This document shows positions 34,925-42,988 of a stretch of DNA of 64,000 nucleotides, one piece after another. Numbering within the stretch: the stretch's first letter is position 1; every line of letters begins with the position of its first letter. This DNA is from CAWAND01 sp963727915 (lineage in GTDB: Bacteria > Chloroflexota > Anaerolineae > Anaerolineales > E44-bin32): NCBI GenBank assembly GCA_963727915.1, contig CAVSID010000001.1:1240001-1304000 (forward strand), written 5' to 3'. Made by a program: the position numbers and the translations under genes. Under the pieces are notes generated by a model. The model did no database searches, was not told where the DNA came from, and saw only the letters and a list, made by a program, of their open reading frames with translations.

Positions 34925-35014
34925 ATGGCAGAGAAGTTTTCGCCTGACGCCGAAGACCTGGCCGAGAAGCTCTCGCCGGATGCGGGTGATCTCGCCGGAA
35001 GTCTGGGTCCTTAG
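34925..35014 (+). CDS. 29-residue ORF continuing the 11-residue repeat after the amber codon
   Basis: MAEKFSPDAEDL-AEKLSPDAGDL-AGSLGP is two and a half units of the same AxKxxPxAxDL repeat as in the preceding protein, and lies in the same frame past its TAG. It has its own GGAGG six bases before ATG. Either a small separate peptide, or the true end of the repeat protein if the TAG is an error. Confidence 0.45.
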   Translation: MAEKFSPDAEDLAEKLSPDAGDLAGSLGP

Positions 35015-35159
35015 TCTGGGTAGGTCCGCAATCTCATTTTTCCGCCCGCTATCCGGCAACCTCCGGTCGGGGGCAAGCAGCAGATGCCAGGGCTGGATGG
35101 AGCGTTCACCGCACGAGTTGATCAGCTGGCCGGCGCGGGCTTGGAGCGGGTCAAGCGCT

Positions 35160-35321
35160 GAATTCGAATTTGACGCCGGCGAAGATCGCTCTGTCGTCGT
35201 CCAGACCTCGCAGGGCTGGAGGCCGGCAGTCGATGACCGAGAACGGCGCGGGCGGAAAGACGACGCCCTTGGCGCCGGACCACAGACAGCGGGTGAAGAT
35301 GAGTTGGGCCTTGAAGCTTGA
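35160..35321 (+). pseudogene. fragment resembling the N-terminal part of the methyltransferase at 37145
   Basis: The + frame reads VVVQTSQGWRPAVDDRERRG then RKDDALGAGP and ends at a stop. It aligns with AVVQTYQGLTLLADDPERRG, REDDVLGVGP in the methyltransferase 2 kb downstream. Nothing of the SAM-binding fold follows, so it is probably a decayed or duplicated fragment. Confidence 0.5.
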
Positions 35322-35375
35322 TACCGGCCTCTGAGAACTGGGGCCGTCAGAAATCTATGTTTGCCAAACGTCACT

Positions 35376-35400
35376 AGAACCTGTTGAGGAGGCAGGTTCT
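35376..35400. other. inverted repeat (AGAACCTG / CAGGTTCT) in the leader of the secreted protein gene
   Basis: A perfect 8-bp stem with a 9-nt loop, about 90 bases before the ATG at 35491. Could be an attenuator stem, an operator or a terminator; no T tract follows. Confidence 0.4.
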
Positions 35401-35490
35401 CTCCAGAACGGAGGCCCGATGGATTTTGACCGTGAGGAGGGTCTTTCAACGGTCGACAGATCCAAGCTCAGTTCACCCAAGGAGGACGAA

Positions 35491-36573
35491 CATGAAGCAC
35501 AGATCGTACCGGGTCGTGGCGGCCACTAGCGCACTGCTGGTCGTCTCATTCATGCTAGGAGGCTTGACTTACGCCCAGGCAGGCGGTGCACCAGCGGAAG
35601 CGAGCAGCCCGGGCGGTTTAGTTCTGCAAGCCACCGAATCCGCCGCAGCACCCAGCCCGCCGGATGATGAAGCTATCCCGGGCAGCGATTCTTCGGGGCC
35701 CCCAACCGATGAGAACTCCCCGGCTCGGCGTCCAGGCCCCGGCCGCGCTCCAGGAGGAGGAGCCCCTGCCAGATCCGGCGGCCGCTTCTCTCCTTAGCGA
35801 TATCGTCCAGGTCCAGGGTCGGTTGACGTCGGCCGGAGGCCTTCCGCTGAATGGCTCTCACAGTTTGACTGTTTCCATCTACGACACGCCTACAGGCGGC
35901 GTCGCCCGCTGCAGCGACACAGACGCCGCACTGGTAACGGACGGCCTATTCACGATGGCCATGGATTTCTGCACCGCTTCAGATTTCAACGGTGATGCCC
36001 TTTATATGGGTGTTAAGGTGGACTCGGATCCAGAGATGACCCCCCGGCAGGAGATTTTCGCCGTGCCATATGCCTGGGGCCTCCGCCCTGGTGCCATCGT
36101 CAAGGGCGGCGGACTCGTATGTTTTCGTGCCCGGCAATGCCCTGATCAAGAATCTGAGTTCGGATACCACCCGTTGGGATATCCAGGCGAATGGGGCTGC
36201 CCGGGTATGGCGAGGGAGTTCTGCCGGCACCAAGGTGATCTACCTCCCCGTTACCCTGCCGGGCGTCCTCTATGGGCAGGACGTGACCATCGACCAGATC
36301 ACGGTCTACTACAGGTCTCAAAACGGCACCAACAGCTACATTACGGAGACCGACCTGTATGTGGCTACCGATGCGGACAGTTGGAACCAACTTGTGTCCA
36401 ATACCACCAACCACACCAGCAACGTTGCTTCCAGCTACACGATCCAGGTCACACAAAACAACGTTCTGTCGAGCTCTCAGGGCATCCTCGGCCTCTTCCT
36501 GTACCTGAGCTTTGCCAACGACACGGACTACCTTCAGATTGGCGGGGTCAGGTTGCACCTGAGCCACCAGTAA
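35491..36573 (+). CDS. secreted protein with carboxypeptidase-like/fibre-type N-terminal domain, frameshifted
   Basis: A roughly 360-residue exported protein. The signal peptide MKHRSYRVVAATSALLVVSF ends near YAQA. After a low-complexity spacer the frame shifts (near 35740) to LLSDIVQVQGRLTSAGGLPLNGSHSLTVSIYDTP and DSDPEMTPRQEIFAVPYAWGLRPGA, a block I know from many Chloroflexota surface proteins. A second shift near 36110 leads to ADSYVFVPGNALIKNLSS and a beta-rich end, YLQIGGVRLHLSHQ. Probably a cell-surface or secreted fibre-like protein. AAGGAGGA precedes the ATG. Confidence 0.75.
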
Positions 36574-36595
36574 CCCCAAAGATAGGGAGGCGATC

Positions 36596-36889
36596 ATGAA
36601 AACAAAACTGTGGCTGTTCGTCCGCCTCTTGCTAATCGTTGGCGTGCTGTTCTTCGGCGTGGTTGCGGTGGCTTCTGCCATGTCTTCACCGGCCTTTCGC
36701 CTGGATTGGTATGTCAACATAAGCGGAGCAGGTGGCGGCAGATCCAGCTCGGCGCTCTATACGGCCGATTTCACTGTCGGGCAAAATGCCGCCTCAGCCT
36801 CATCCAGCACAAACTTCAACGCTGGATTGGGCTATTGGGCAGCCTTCCCGTTCCTGACCTATAACTATCTGCCGTTGATCATGAAGTAA
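36596..36889 (+). CDS. small secreted protein with YLPLIMK-type C-terminus
   Basis: A 97-residue exported protein: signal peptide (LLLIVGVLFFGVVAVASA), then a Gly/Ser-rich beta segment (GGGRSSSALYTADFTVGQ, SSSTNFNAGLGYW) and the end YNYLPLIMK. Such a hydrophobic -YLPL[IV]- tail closes many exported proteins of Anaerolineae. It lies 22 bases after the preceding secreted protein and is likely co-expressed. Function unknown. Confidence 0.75.
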   Translation: MKTKLWLFVRLLLIVGVLFFGVVAVASAMSSPAFRLDWYVNISGAGGGRSSSALYTADFTVGQNAASASSSTNFNAGLGYWAAFPFLTYNYLPLIMK

Positions 36890-36933
36890 CAACCCGCTCT
36901 GGATGGGCTTCGGACCTTCCGAAAGGGATCGAG

Positions 36934-36972
36934 GGGGTTGTCGATCCGGGCATTTGCCGGATCGACAACCCC
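36934..36972. terminator. long hairpin after the secreted-protein genes
   Basis: A perfect 16-bp stem, GGGGTTGTCGATCCGG with its complement, around the loop GCATTTG. No T tract follows, so it may act as a terminator or an mRNA stabiliser. Confidence 0.6.
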
Positions 36973-37144
36973 GCAGCCTCAGGTGGGTTCGTACCGATGT
37001 CACCGGCGGACTATGCCGAGCTGGACCACAAGGCTTCTCTGGATTCGGCTGACCCGGACGAGAACCCGGTACCGGAGCTGGGGTAAGTTAGGCGGCCCTC
37101 GGGGCGGCCAGATGAAGGCTCTGATGAAGACAGAAAGGAGAGCC

Positions 37145-38398
37145 GTGGAGCGCCCAATCCGCGCTCGAGCTGCGCAGCGCGTCGATCCCCAATCGGTTCC
37201 CGCGAACCAATCGCTGTTCGGCGGTCTTCCCGCATTCGATCGACCGGCCGTTGTCCAAACCTACCAGGGCCTGACACTCTTGGCGGACGATCCTGAACGT
37301 CGCGGCCGGGAGGATGATGTCCTCGGGGTTGGACCATCGGGGCTGACTCTGGCTCGGATGACGCCGCGCCGCCCCGTTCGTCGGGCACTCGACATAGGCT
37401 GCGGCGGAGGGCTTCAGGCGCTGCTCATGGCCCGCCACGCGGCACAGGTCGTGGCAACCGATGTCAACCCGCGCGCCCTGGCGTGCACCGAGGAGAACGC
37501 CCGCGCCAATGGCATGGGCAACATATCCCTCCTGATGGGCGATCTGTTCGAGCCCTTGGCGGGCCAGCGTTACGATCTCATCGTGGCCAATCCGCCCTTT
37601 GTCCTCTCGCCTGATCATCAATTCTTGTACCGGGACGGTGGAACCGAGGATGGGGGCATATGTCGGCGAACCCTCAGTCAAATTCAGTTCTTCCTTAAAT
37701 CCGGAGGCATAGCGTGTGTCCAATGTGAGTGGCCGATCAGCAGGGGCCAACGCTGGTGGACGACGATCCACCAGTGGACGCGAGACAGCGGGTGTGATGT
37801 TTGGCTGCACGGATATGTCATTGCCACGGCCGAAAGACACGCTCGCGTTTGGCTAAGCCATGTGCCGGATGACCAGCACCGGGACTTCGATGGCGACCTT
37901 AGGAGATGGTTGGACTGGTATGAGCAAAACGGCATCGAGCGAATCGGTGGCGGGGTTGTCTTCCTCAAGCGCAGGCCCTCGGCAAGCCACTGGATGCGGT
38001 CAGTGTTCACGCCGAGCAAGCCATCAGAGGACTGCGGAGATCAGAATTCTTCGCATCTTCGAAGCGCAGACCAGCCTGACGCAAGCGGTCGACACCCGGG
38101 GCTGGCTCAAAATGCGCTTTCGGCAGGCGCCGGAGGCCCGCTGGCTCGACGGAACGGACTCGACCAATCCCGGAGCTCCATCGGCACGCCTCTCGAACTC
38201 ACGCTTGACATCCCCGAGTCCGCCCGAGAAGTCTTTCGTGGTCTGGATGGGGCACGCCCATTGGGGGAAGTGATCCGGGATTCGTCCGATCGGCGTATCC
38301 TGAACCGTGCGTCGTGGACGGAGGCCGTAGTTCAGATCGTCCGCCACGCCTATGGCCTTGGGATGCTGACACGTGGTGATCGCCCAGATGCGCATTGA
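37145..38398 (+). CDS. class I SAM-dependent methyltransferase with NPPF motif (PrmC/RsmC-like), frameshifted
   Basis: A roughly 417-codon gene. The SAM motif I is ALDIGCGGGLQALLMA, the acidic motif VVATDVNPRAL follows, and motif IV is IVANPPFVLSP, the NPPF signature of amino- (N-)methyltransferases acting on Gln/Asn or nucleobases. It starts at GTG 37145 after AAAGGAGA. Between about 38035 and 38175 the sequence reads out of frame and then recovers; the other frame there gives ILRIFEAQTSLTQAVDTRGW and LKMRFRQAPEARWLDGTDST, so two compensating indels are likely. The target may be a ribosomal protein, rRNA or release factor. A degraded copy of its N-terminal segment lies at 35160. Confidence 0.82.
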   Translation: MERPIRARAAQRVDPQSVPANQSLFGGLPAFDRPAVVQTYQGLTLLADDPERRGREDDVLGVGPSGLTLARMTPRRPVRRALDIGCGGGLQALLMARHAAQVVATDVNPRALACTEENARANGMGNISLLMGDLFEPLAGQRYDLIVANPPFVLSPDHQFLYRDGGTEDGGICRRTLSQIQFFLKSGGIACVQCEWPISRGQRWWTTIHQWTRDSGCDVWLHGYVIATAERHARVWLSHVPDDQHRDFDGDLRRWLDWYEQNGIERIGGGVVFLKRRPSASHWMRSVFTPSKPSEDCGDQNSSHLRSADQPDASGRHPGLAQNALSAGAGGPLARRNGLDQSRSSIGTPLELTLDIPESAREVFRGLDGARPLGEVIRDSSDRRILNRASWTEAVVQIVRHAYGLGMLTRGDRPDAH

Positions 38399-38489
38399 CG
38401 CAGAGGCTCGGACGGCCCTCGCATCGCCTTGGAAAGATGATCGATCGGCGCACCTCAATGCCGGGCCAGATGGGCTCTCAAAGGGTCGC

Positions 38490-38507
38490 TTGTGAAGAAA
38501 TTCACAA
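38490..38507. promoter_or_regulatory. Rex/CRP-type palindrome, site 5 (between convergent 3' ends)
   Basis: TTGTGAAGAAATTCACAA is a perfect Rex-type sequence (TTGTGAA-N4-TTCACAA). It lies between the ends of two convergent methyltransferase genes, so it has no promoter to act on nearby. Confidence 0.5.
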
Positions 38508-38518
38508 TCTCCGGCTCG

Positions 38519-39187
38519 TCATGAACCGGCCTGCTTTGCCATCAGGGCGCGCGCATCCGAGTGGATTACGACCCCGCCCGACTTGAGCAGTCGGTTCTCC
38601 TGCCGGACGATCTCCTTGGCCACGGCCAGGCGGTCATCGGCGTTGGGAAACTGGGCCCGAAACTCGGGCGAGCCAAACAAGCGACTGTCTTGCACAGCGT
38701 CGAATGACCTTGACGGAAATACATCGAGAGCGCCCGGTTGGCCCAGATCAAGGCGGTGGGCCTCAAAGGTCTCGCCGGACAAATCGCCTCGATCCACCCC
38801 GACGGGTTGCGCGCCAAGCGTCTGGAGAATTCGACAGAACCACGGCTCGAAGACAGCCGCAAATCGGTCGCCCGTGGGGGAGGTGATTGGGCGCCTGCCT
38901 CTGGCCGTCCTCAGATGGAACTCTTCCGGGGCGCGGCTAGAGTTCGAGCCGCAGGCTATGTCCAAAACGTGCATCCCCTCAATCTCGGAGAGTTCCTCGA
39001 ACGCCGCTAATAGGCGGCCGTAAAGTTCCTCCACGATGTCAGCCAGACCCGGCTCGGCTGCCCACTTGGCGAGCACATGCTGGGATCGGTCAAGATCGGT
39101 CAAGCTGGCCGCCAGGCGGTCCCGGTCGCGAGGCTCGGTGGCTAGAGCCTTGATTCGGCGGCTGAGTTCTACCAGAGTCGGCGCCAT
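38519..39187 (-). CDS. class I SAM-dependent methyltransferase-like protein
   Basis: A 222-residue protein with a helical N-terminal part (LVELSRRIKALATEPRDRDR) and a Rossmann core: MHVLDIACGSNSS (motif I), then VFEPWFCRILQTLGAQPVGVD, RSFDAVQDSRLFGSPEF and a final LLKSGGVVIHSDARALM. The Gly-rich loop reads ACGSNSS instead of GxGxG, so SAM binding may be altered. Substrate unknown. Confidence 0.72.
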   Translation of the reverse strand: MAPTLVELSRRIKALATEPRDRDRLAASLTDLDRSQHVLAKWAAEPGLADIVEELYGRLLAAFEELSEIEGMHVLDIACGSNSSRAPEEFHLRTARGRRPITSPTGDRFAAVFEPWFCRILQTLGAQPVGVDRGDLSGETFEAHRLDLGQPGALDVFPSRSFDAVQDSRLFGSPEFRAQFPNADDRLAVAKEIVRQENRLLKSGGVVIHSDARALMAKQAGS

Positions 39188-39275
39188 GATCGGGAATCCC
39201 TCCCTGGCGGGCTGCGGCGGCCTGCTCGACGCAGCCGATCTTGCATGACAGAAATCAGTCTACCCCATGGTTCAA

Positions 39276-39304
39276 TTGACCGCCCTTGTACCAGAGCTTA
39301 GAAT
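39276..39304 (+). promoter_or_regulatory. sigma70-type promoter of the DUF3048 lipoprotein gene
   Basis: TTGACC (39276-39281), 17 bases, TAGAAT (39299-39304). Confidence 0.7.
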
Positions 39305-39375
39305 GCAAACTCTGGCAGCATGGCCGGCGTGATGTAGGCAGAGGCCGTTGGATTGTTGTGGAAAGCGGGTACGCG

Positions 39376-40664
39376 GTGATCGCTGGTGTTCGTGTCGGAA
39401 GGCACATCGTATGGGCAGGGATGGCGTTGCTGGTGGCCGTGTCGGGCTGCCAGACCGGCCCCGAGCGCACGCTGACGCCGACAACCACGCAGTCCTCGGT
39501 CACCTTCTCCGGATCAACGCCGGCCACCACCGCCGCGCCCACAAGCACGTCCACCGGCGTCTCGCCAAGCGCAAGCCCGACCTCCAGCGACCAAGTCCTC
39601 AATCCATTGACCGGCCGCCCGGTCCGCCGCCCTGCCTCACTCGATCTGGCACCCCTGCTTATCTCGGTGACTGAGTTTCCGCCTTCTGCTCGCCCCCAGG
39701 CGGGGCTGTCATTGGCTTCTCAAGTCTGGGAGACGTCGATTGGGGAAGGGATGAGCCGGTTCCTGGCCGTCTACTATGGCGACTATGTCGACGATTTTCG
39801 CAGGACCTTCCAAGCGCACCCGGATCAGCCCGGCTATGCGTTTGCTGTCGGGCCCATTCGATCCGGGCGAGTGGGTTGGGAAACCATCAAGACGTTCTAC
39901 CCGGACAGCCTGCTCATCACACGCTACGCCTCACCCGAGGTGGCTGTCCAACTCACCAATCTGTTGACCGTGTACGCGCGTGACCCACAGGATGTGAACA
40001 GCGCCGGACTGACACTGCCTGAATTGGAGGCGCTGGCTCCGCCGACGACCGAGCCGGATTCGATGATGGCCTTGCCCTTTGACCCCAACCTCCCTCCAGG
40101 GGGCAATGTCGGCGTCGACCTGCAGGTCGATCTATAACCTGTATGACCAGATTCTAATGGAACTACGATCAGGCCACAGGCCGGTACCTGCGGTCGCAGG
40201 ATCCGGGCGACGGCTCGGGAGACCTGGCTCCTTTGGTCGACCGGCTCACGGGGGAGACACTGGGCGCTGACAACATCGTGGTGCTGTTCGCCAATCACAC
40301 CTATGAGAATCTGGCTGGGACGATCCTTAAGATCAGGCTGCTCTACCTCGACCGGCAGCCGGGACTGTTGTTCCGAAATGGGCGCTGGTACCCAATCCAG
40401 TGGTCAACTCTGAAGCAGAACTTGATGCTGCAGGATCGGGATGGACGTCCGATCGCCCTGAAGCCGGGGCAGACCTACTTCGAAGTCGTCAGCCGCCAGT
40501 CCACCTGGGACTTCGAGGCGCGGCTGGTGCGTTTCCACAATCCGGCTCTGCCCACGTTCACGCCTGTGACGCCGGTTACCTCCACTCCGACTGCGACGGA
40601 GACGCAGGCAGCGACGTCGACGATGACGCCGAGCCCGTCTCCCACCGAAACCGGTACCCCCTAG
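39376..40664 (+). CDS. DUF3048 (YerB-like) lipoprotein, frameshifted
   Basis: A roughly 430-codon exported lipoprotein. A GTG start at 39376 gives VIAGVRVGRHIVWAGMALLVAVSGC with lipobox VSGC, then a Thr/Ser-rich linker. The DUF3048 body follows: NPLTGRPVRRPASLDLAPLLISV, SRFLAVYYGD, GPIRSGRVGWETIKTFYPDSLL. The frame breaks near 40130 and again near 40160, with WNYDQATGRYLRSQDPGDGSG joining LAPLVDRLTGETLGADNIVV in the C-terminal domain. It ends in a second Thr/Pro-rich tail. Members in Firmicutes (YerB) are surface lipoproteins of unknown function; perhaps they bind cell-wall polymers. Confidence 0.83.
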
Positions 40665-40667
40665 TCC

Positions 40668-41268
40668 CTAGCCTTTGGGCATCATCAACAGCTGGCGTCC
40701 GAGGAGAACCGCCCACACCGGCAGGCCGATGAAGCCGCCGGCGACCAGCGTCAACAGCGGGTAGATCAACGGGTTGGACCAGAGGGCGCCGCTTTGATAG
40801 GCGGCGTTGAGATTTCCGCACAAGAAGAGAAGCGCGATTGCCGCCAACCCTATGCCCACCAGAATGCCGGCGTTGTCCAGGGCTGTAGGCAGGGTTGCCT
40901 GGTGGTGAAGCATAATCGATCCGAACAGCAGCCAGATACCGATCGCAGCGTACCCGCCCATAACTGGCGGCAGGGACTGCTCGAAGCTGATCCTGCTTAG
41001 CCATGATGAGCAACGAGGCCACGGCGGCCGAGGCCACACCGGCGGTTCCGACAACTGTCGACGCCGTAGAAAGCAGCGGCTGGCTCGGATACGTGTGGAT
41101 ATGAAAGCAGAGAGCCAGGGGCAACAACAGGATGACATTCAGGGCAACGGAGAGGTCGCTCAAAGAGCCATACGGCTGGCCGATAGCGAAGAACGTGGTA
41201 ACGAACGCCATCTGCAGCACCCACCAGACGGCGCTCAAGATCAGAGACCACCCGACGATGGTGTTCAT
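40668..41268 (-). CDS. multi-pass membrane protein of unknown function, frameshifted
   Basis: A roughly 200-residue protein with six or seven hydrophobic helices, resembling DUF4386-like membrane proteins. From ATG 41268 (GGAGG seven bases upstream; the ATG at 41274 is less likely) it reads MNTIVGWSLILSAVWWVLQM and continues to VASLLIMAKQ, then shifts near 41000 into LPPVMGGYAAIGIWLLFGSI and ends QLLMMPKG. Function not assignable. Confidence 0.65.
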
Positions 41269-41457
41269 AAGCATGCCTCCAATGTGCGTCTGAAACAGGA
41301 GTCTAGATGGTACGCAGCCTCATGTCATGAGCTGCGAACCCCAACTGCTGCGGGAGAATTTCCTTGGAGAGAGGGACGATTGAATGGTAGCGGGAAGACA
41401 ATTCCTGGCGGCAGGCTACACACGCAGGCTGACTGGAGTCCGGCCCCAGGTCTATGC

Positions 41458-41826
41458 CTATGGTGGACGGTTCTTCAGCATCCGCGCCACCCGGTCATAG
41501 GACGCGAGGTAGTGCGCGAGCGCCGTGCCCCCCAAGACCCAGGCCAGCGTGACGAAGTTGGCGGTGGCCAAGCCGAAGGTGGCCAGGCCGAAGAAGGCGA
41601 TCTCAATGGCCAGCCGCAGCGGCCCGGGTGTGGCCACCGGTGCTGGCCCCGGGTCGCCGGGAACCCGAAAAACGCCCCAGATCACGGCCGCCAAGGCGGG
41701 CGCGAGAAGGGCGAGTAGGTAGCGCAGGCCGCCCGGAACGGCATGCCAGCCCCACACACCCAAGGCAGCCAGGGCTCCCAGCTCGAGCAGGAAGCGAAGA
41801 GCCAGGTTAACAGGGTGGTTGGCCAT
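41458..41826 (-). CDS. YrdB/DUF2568 family membrane protein
   Basis: A 122-residue four-helix membrane protein: NLALRFLLELGALAALGVWGW, LLALLAPALAAVIWGVFRVPGDPG, LRLAIEIAFFGLATFGLA and WVLGGTALAHYLASYDR. The sequence FRVPGDPGPAPV is a good match to the YrdB family. Function unknown. Confidence 0.8.
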   Translation of the reverse strand: MANHPVNLALRFLLELGALAALGVWGWHAVPGGLRYLLALLAPALAAVIWGVFRVPGDPGPAPVATPGPLRLAIEIAFFGLATFGLATANFVTLAWVLGGTALAHYLASYDRVARMLKNRPP

Positions 41827-41917
41827 GTTCTCCGATTTCGGTGGGAAGCTGTATCACGTCGTCAAGCTGCGAGCCGGCGCGTGTCCTTCGGTCTCGGGCT
41901 TCCGCCGCCCGGCTCGC

Positions 41918-42153
41918 TCAGGGAACCGGCGTGCTGGCGACGAAGCCGGACTTGGCTTGGGCGGTCATCGTCTGCGCGATTTCCTTCGGGAAGGGTAGCG
42001 GGGCCGTCGTGGCATTGTCATCCCGAGCCGGGGTGATGGCGCCTGCAGGCACCGGGGTCACCCCGCCGCCGGAAGAGACGCAGCCGACCAATAAGGCGGC
42101 CGTCACGGCCAGAGATCACCAACAGAGACCACCACCGCCATCTGATTGTCATA
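41918..42153 (-). CDS. small lipoprotein, frameshifted in the signal peptide
   Basis: From ATG 42153 MTIRWRWWSLLVI leads, after one indel near 42115, to LAVTAALLVGCVSSGGGVTP. The lipobox is LVGC; the mature part is about 53 residues, low in structure, ending KSGFVASTPVP. Function unknown. The rest of the gap to the tRNA genes shows only the palindromes at 42258-42290. Confidence 0.55.
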
Positions 42154-42269
42154 GCTTCACCAACCTTGCCTGAACCCAGTTTCGAACATTGTCGCGTGAG
42201 AGTCCGGCGCGTGGCAAATCGGTCAGCTGGTCGAGTTGGGAAGCCGTCGTCATTCAGGTGTCACAAAGC

Positions 42270-42287
42270 TTGTGAAATCTGTCACAA
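42270..42287. promoter_or_regulatory. Rex/CRP-type palindrome, site 6 with a neighbouring half repeat
   Basis: TTGTGAAATCTGTCACAA. TGTCACAAAGCTT occurs just before it (42260-42272) and again at 42281-42293, so two overlapping dyads are possible. It lies about 80 bases upstream of the first tRNA-Ala gene. Confidence 0.5.
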
Positions 42288-42363
42288 AGCTTCGGCATGG
42301 GCTGGGAGGGGCCCTCCTTGACACCCTTCTCCGGCGTGAGATACAATCTCTCCACCCCAACGG

Positions 42364-42436
42364 GGGCCTGTAGCGCAGTTGGGAGCGCGCTTCAATCGCA
42401 CTGAAGAGGTCGCGGGTTCGAATCCCGCCAGGTCCA
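42364..42436 (+). tRNA. tRNA-Ala (anticodon CGC)
   Basis: Acceptor GGGCCTG pairs with CAGGTCC, including the G3-U70 wobble that marks alanine tRNA. D-arm GCGC-AGTTGGGA-GCGC, anticodon stem CTTCA/TGAAG with loop ATCGCAC, T-arm GCGGG-TTCGAAT-CCCGC. CCA is not encoded. Confidence 0.95.
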
Positions 42437-42448
42437 CTGATAAGCCTT

Positions 42449-42521
42449 GGGCCCATAGCGCAGTTGGGAGCGCGTCTCAATGGCATTGAGAAGGTCGTGG
42501 GTTCGAATCCCACTGGGTCCA
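42449..42521 (+). tRNA. tRNA-Ala (anticodon GGC)
   Basis: Acceptor GGGCCCA/TGGGTCC with G3-U70; anticodon stem TCTCA/TGAGA with loop ATGGCAT, anticodon GGC; T-arm GTGGG-TTCGAAT-CCCAC. Starts 12 bases after the first tRNA-Ala. CCA is not encoded. Confidence 0.95.
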
Positions 42522-42537
42522 CTCAACTGAATATTCG

Positions 42538-42795
42538 CCAAGACGGGAGCAGTAGGCCAGCCGTCAGCGAGCCGGGGATAGGTGGAAGCCCGGCAGGGCA
42601 CCGGCGGCGTGCCATGTAAGGCCGAACTCGCCCGTCGCCCCGCTGGATACCAGCGGGGCAGGCGCCTCTGGTGAACCCAAGTAGCCAGAGGCGGTTCAGC
42701 CCGTTATCGCGTTGAGCGGCCCGCCCCCGGCGGGCAAGCAGGGTGGCACCGCGGAGGCCCCTTCGTCCCTGAGTTGACGAAGGGGGTTTTGTTTG
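42538..42795 (+). promoter_or_regulatory. Leu T-box riboswitch leader of leuS
   Basis: Stem I is closed by GACGGG (42542-42547) and CCCGTC (42631-42636), with the specifier codon CTC (Leu) at 42627-42629 on its 3' side. The T-box core AGGGTGGCACCGCGG starts at 42740 and overlaps a terminator (42758-42790). Uncharged tRNA-Leu(GAG) would favour the antiterminator and turn on leuS. The upstream tRNA genes encode alanine tRNAs and are not its ligand. Confidence 0.92.
42758..42790 (+). terminator. regulated terminator of the T-box
   Basis: CCCCTTCGTC pairs with GACGAAGGGG around CCTGAGTT and is followed by GTTTTGTTT. Confidence 0.9.
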
Positions 42796-42988
42796 AACTT
42801 CGGTGTCTGGGAGGTGCATGATGGGTAGTGAAAAGCAGCGACCGCGTGTGAGGGATATTTGGCGAGCGGCACTCGACGCCCTTGAAGGGCTTTTTGGGAC
42901 GGAAGGACCTCGGATTGGATTCCCGTTCCGGTTGACGAGAAGGGCCGCCGGCGCCGAAGGCGCGCCGGGCGGTCTGGAGGGTAGGGCT

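Larger units (their letters stand above)
35015..35490. other. gene-poor region with a methyltransferase remnant and a hairpin
   Basis: Apart from the remnant at 35160-35321 and the hairpin at 35376-35400, I see no supported gene. Confidence 0.5.

Noticed and set aside
42250..42601. Minus-strand frames with VGFEPTT and GGIRTRDL sequences
   Set aside because: These are the well-known spurious peptides from the antisense strand of tRNA genes; the real features are the two tRNA-Ala genes.
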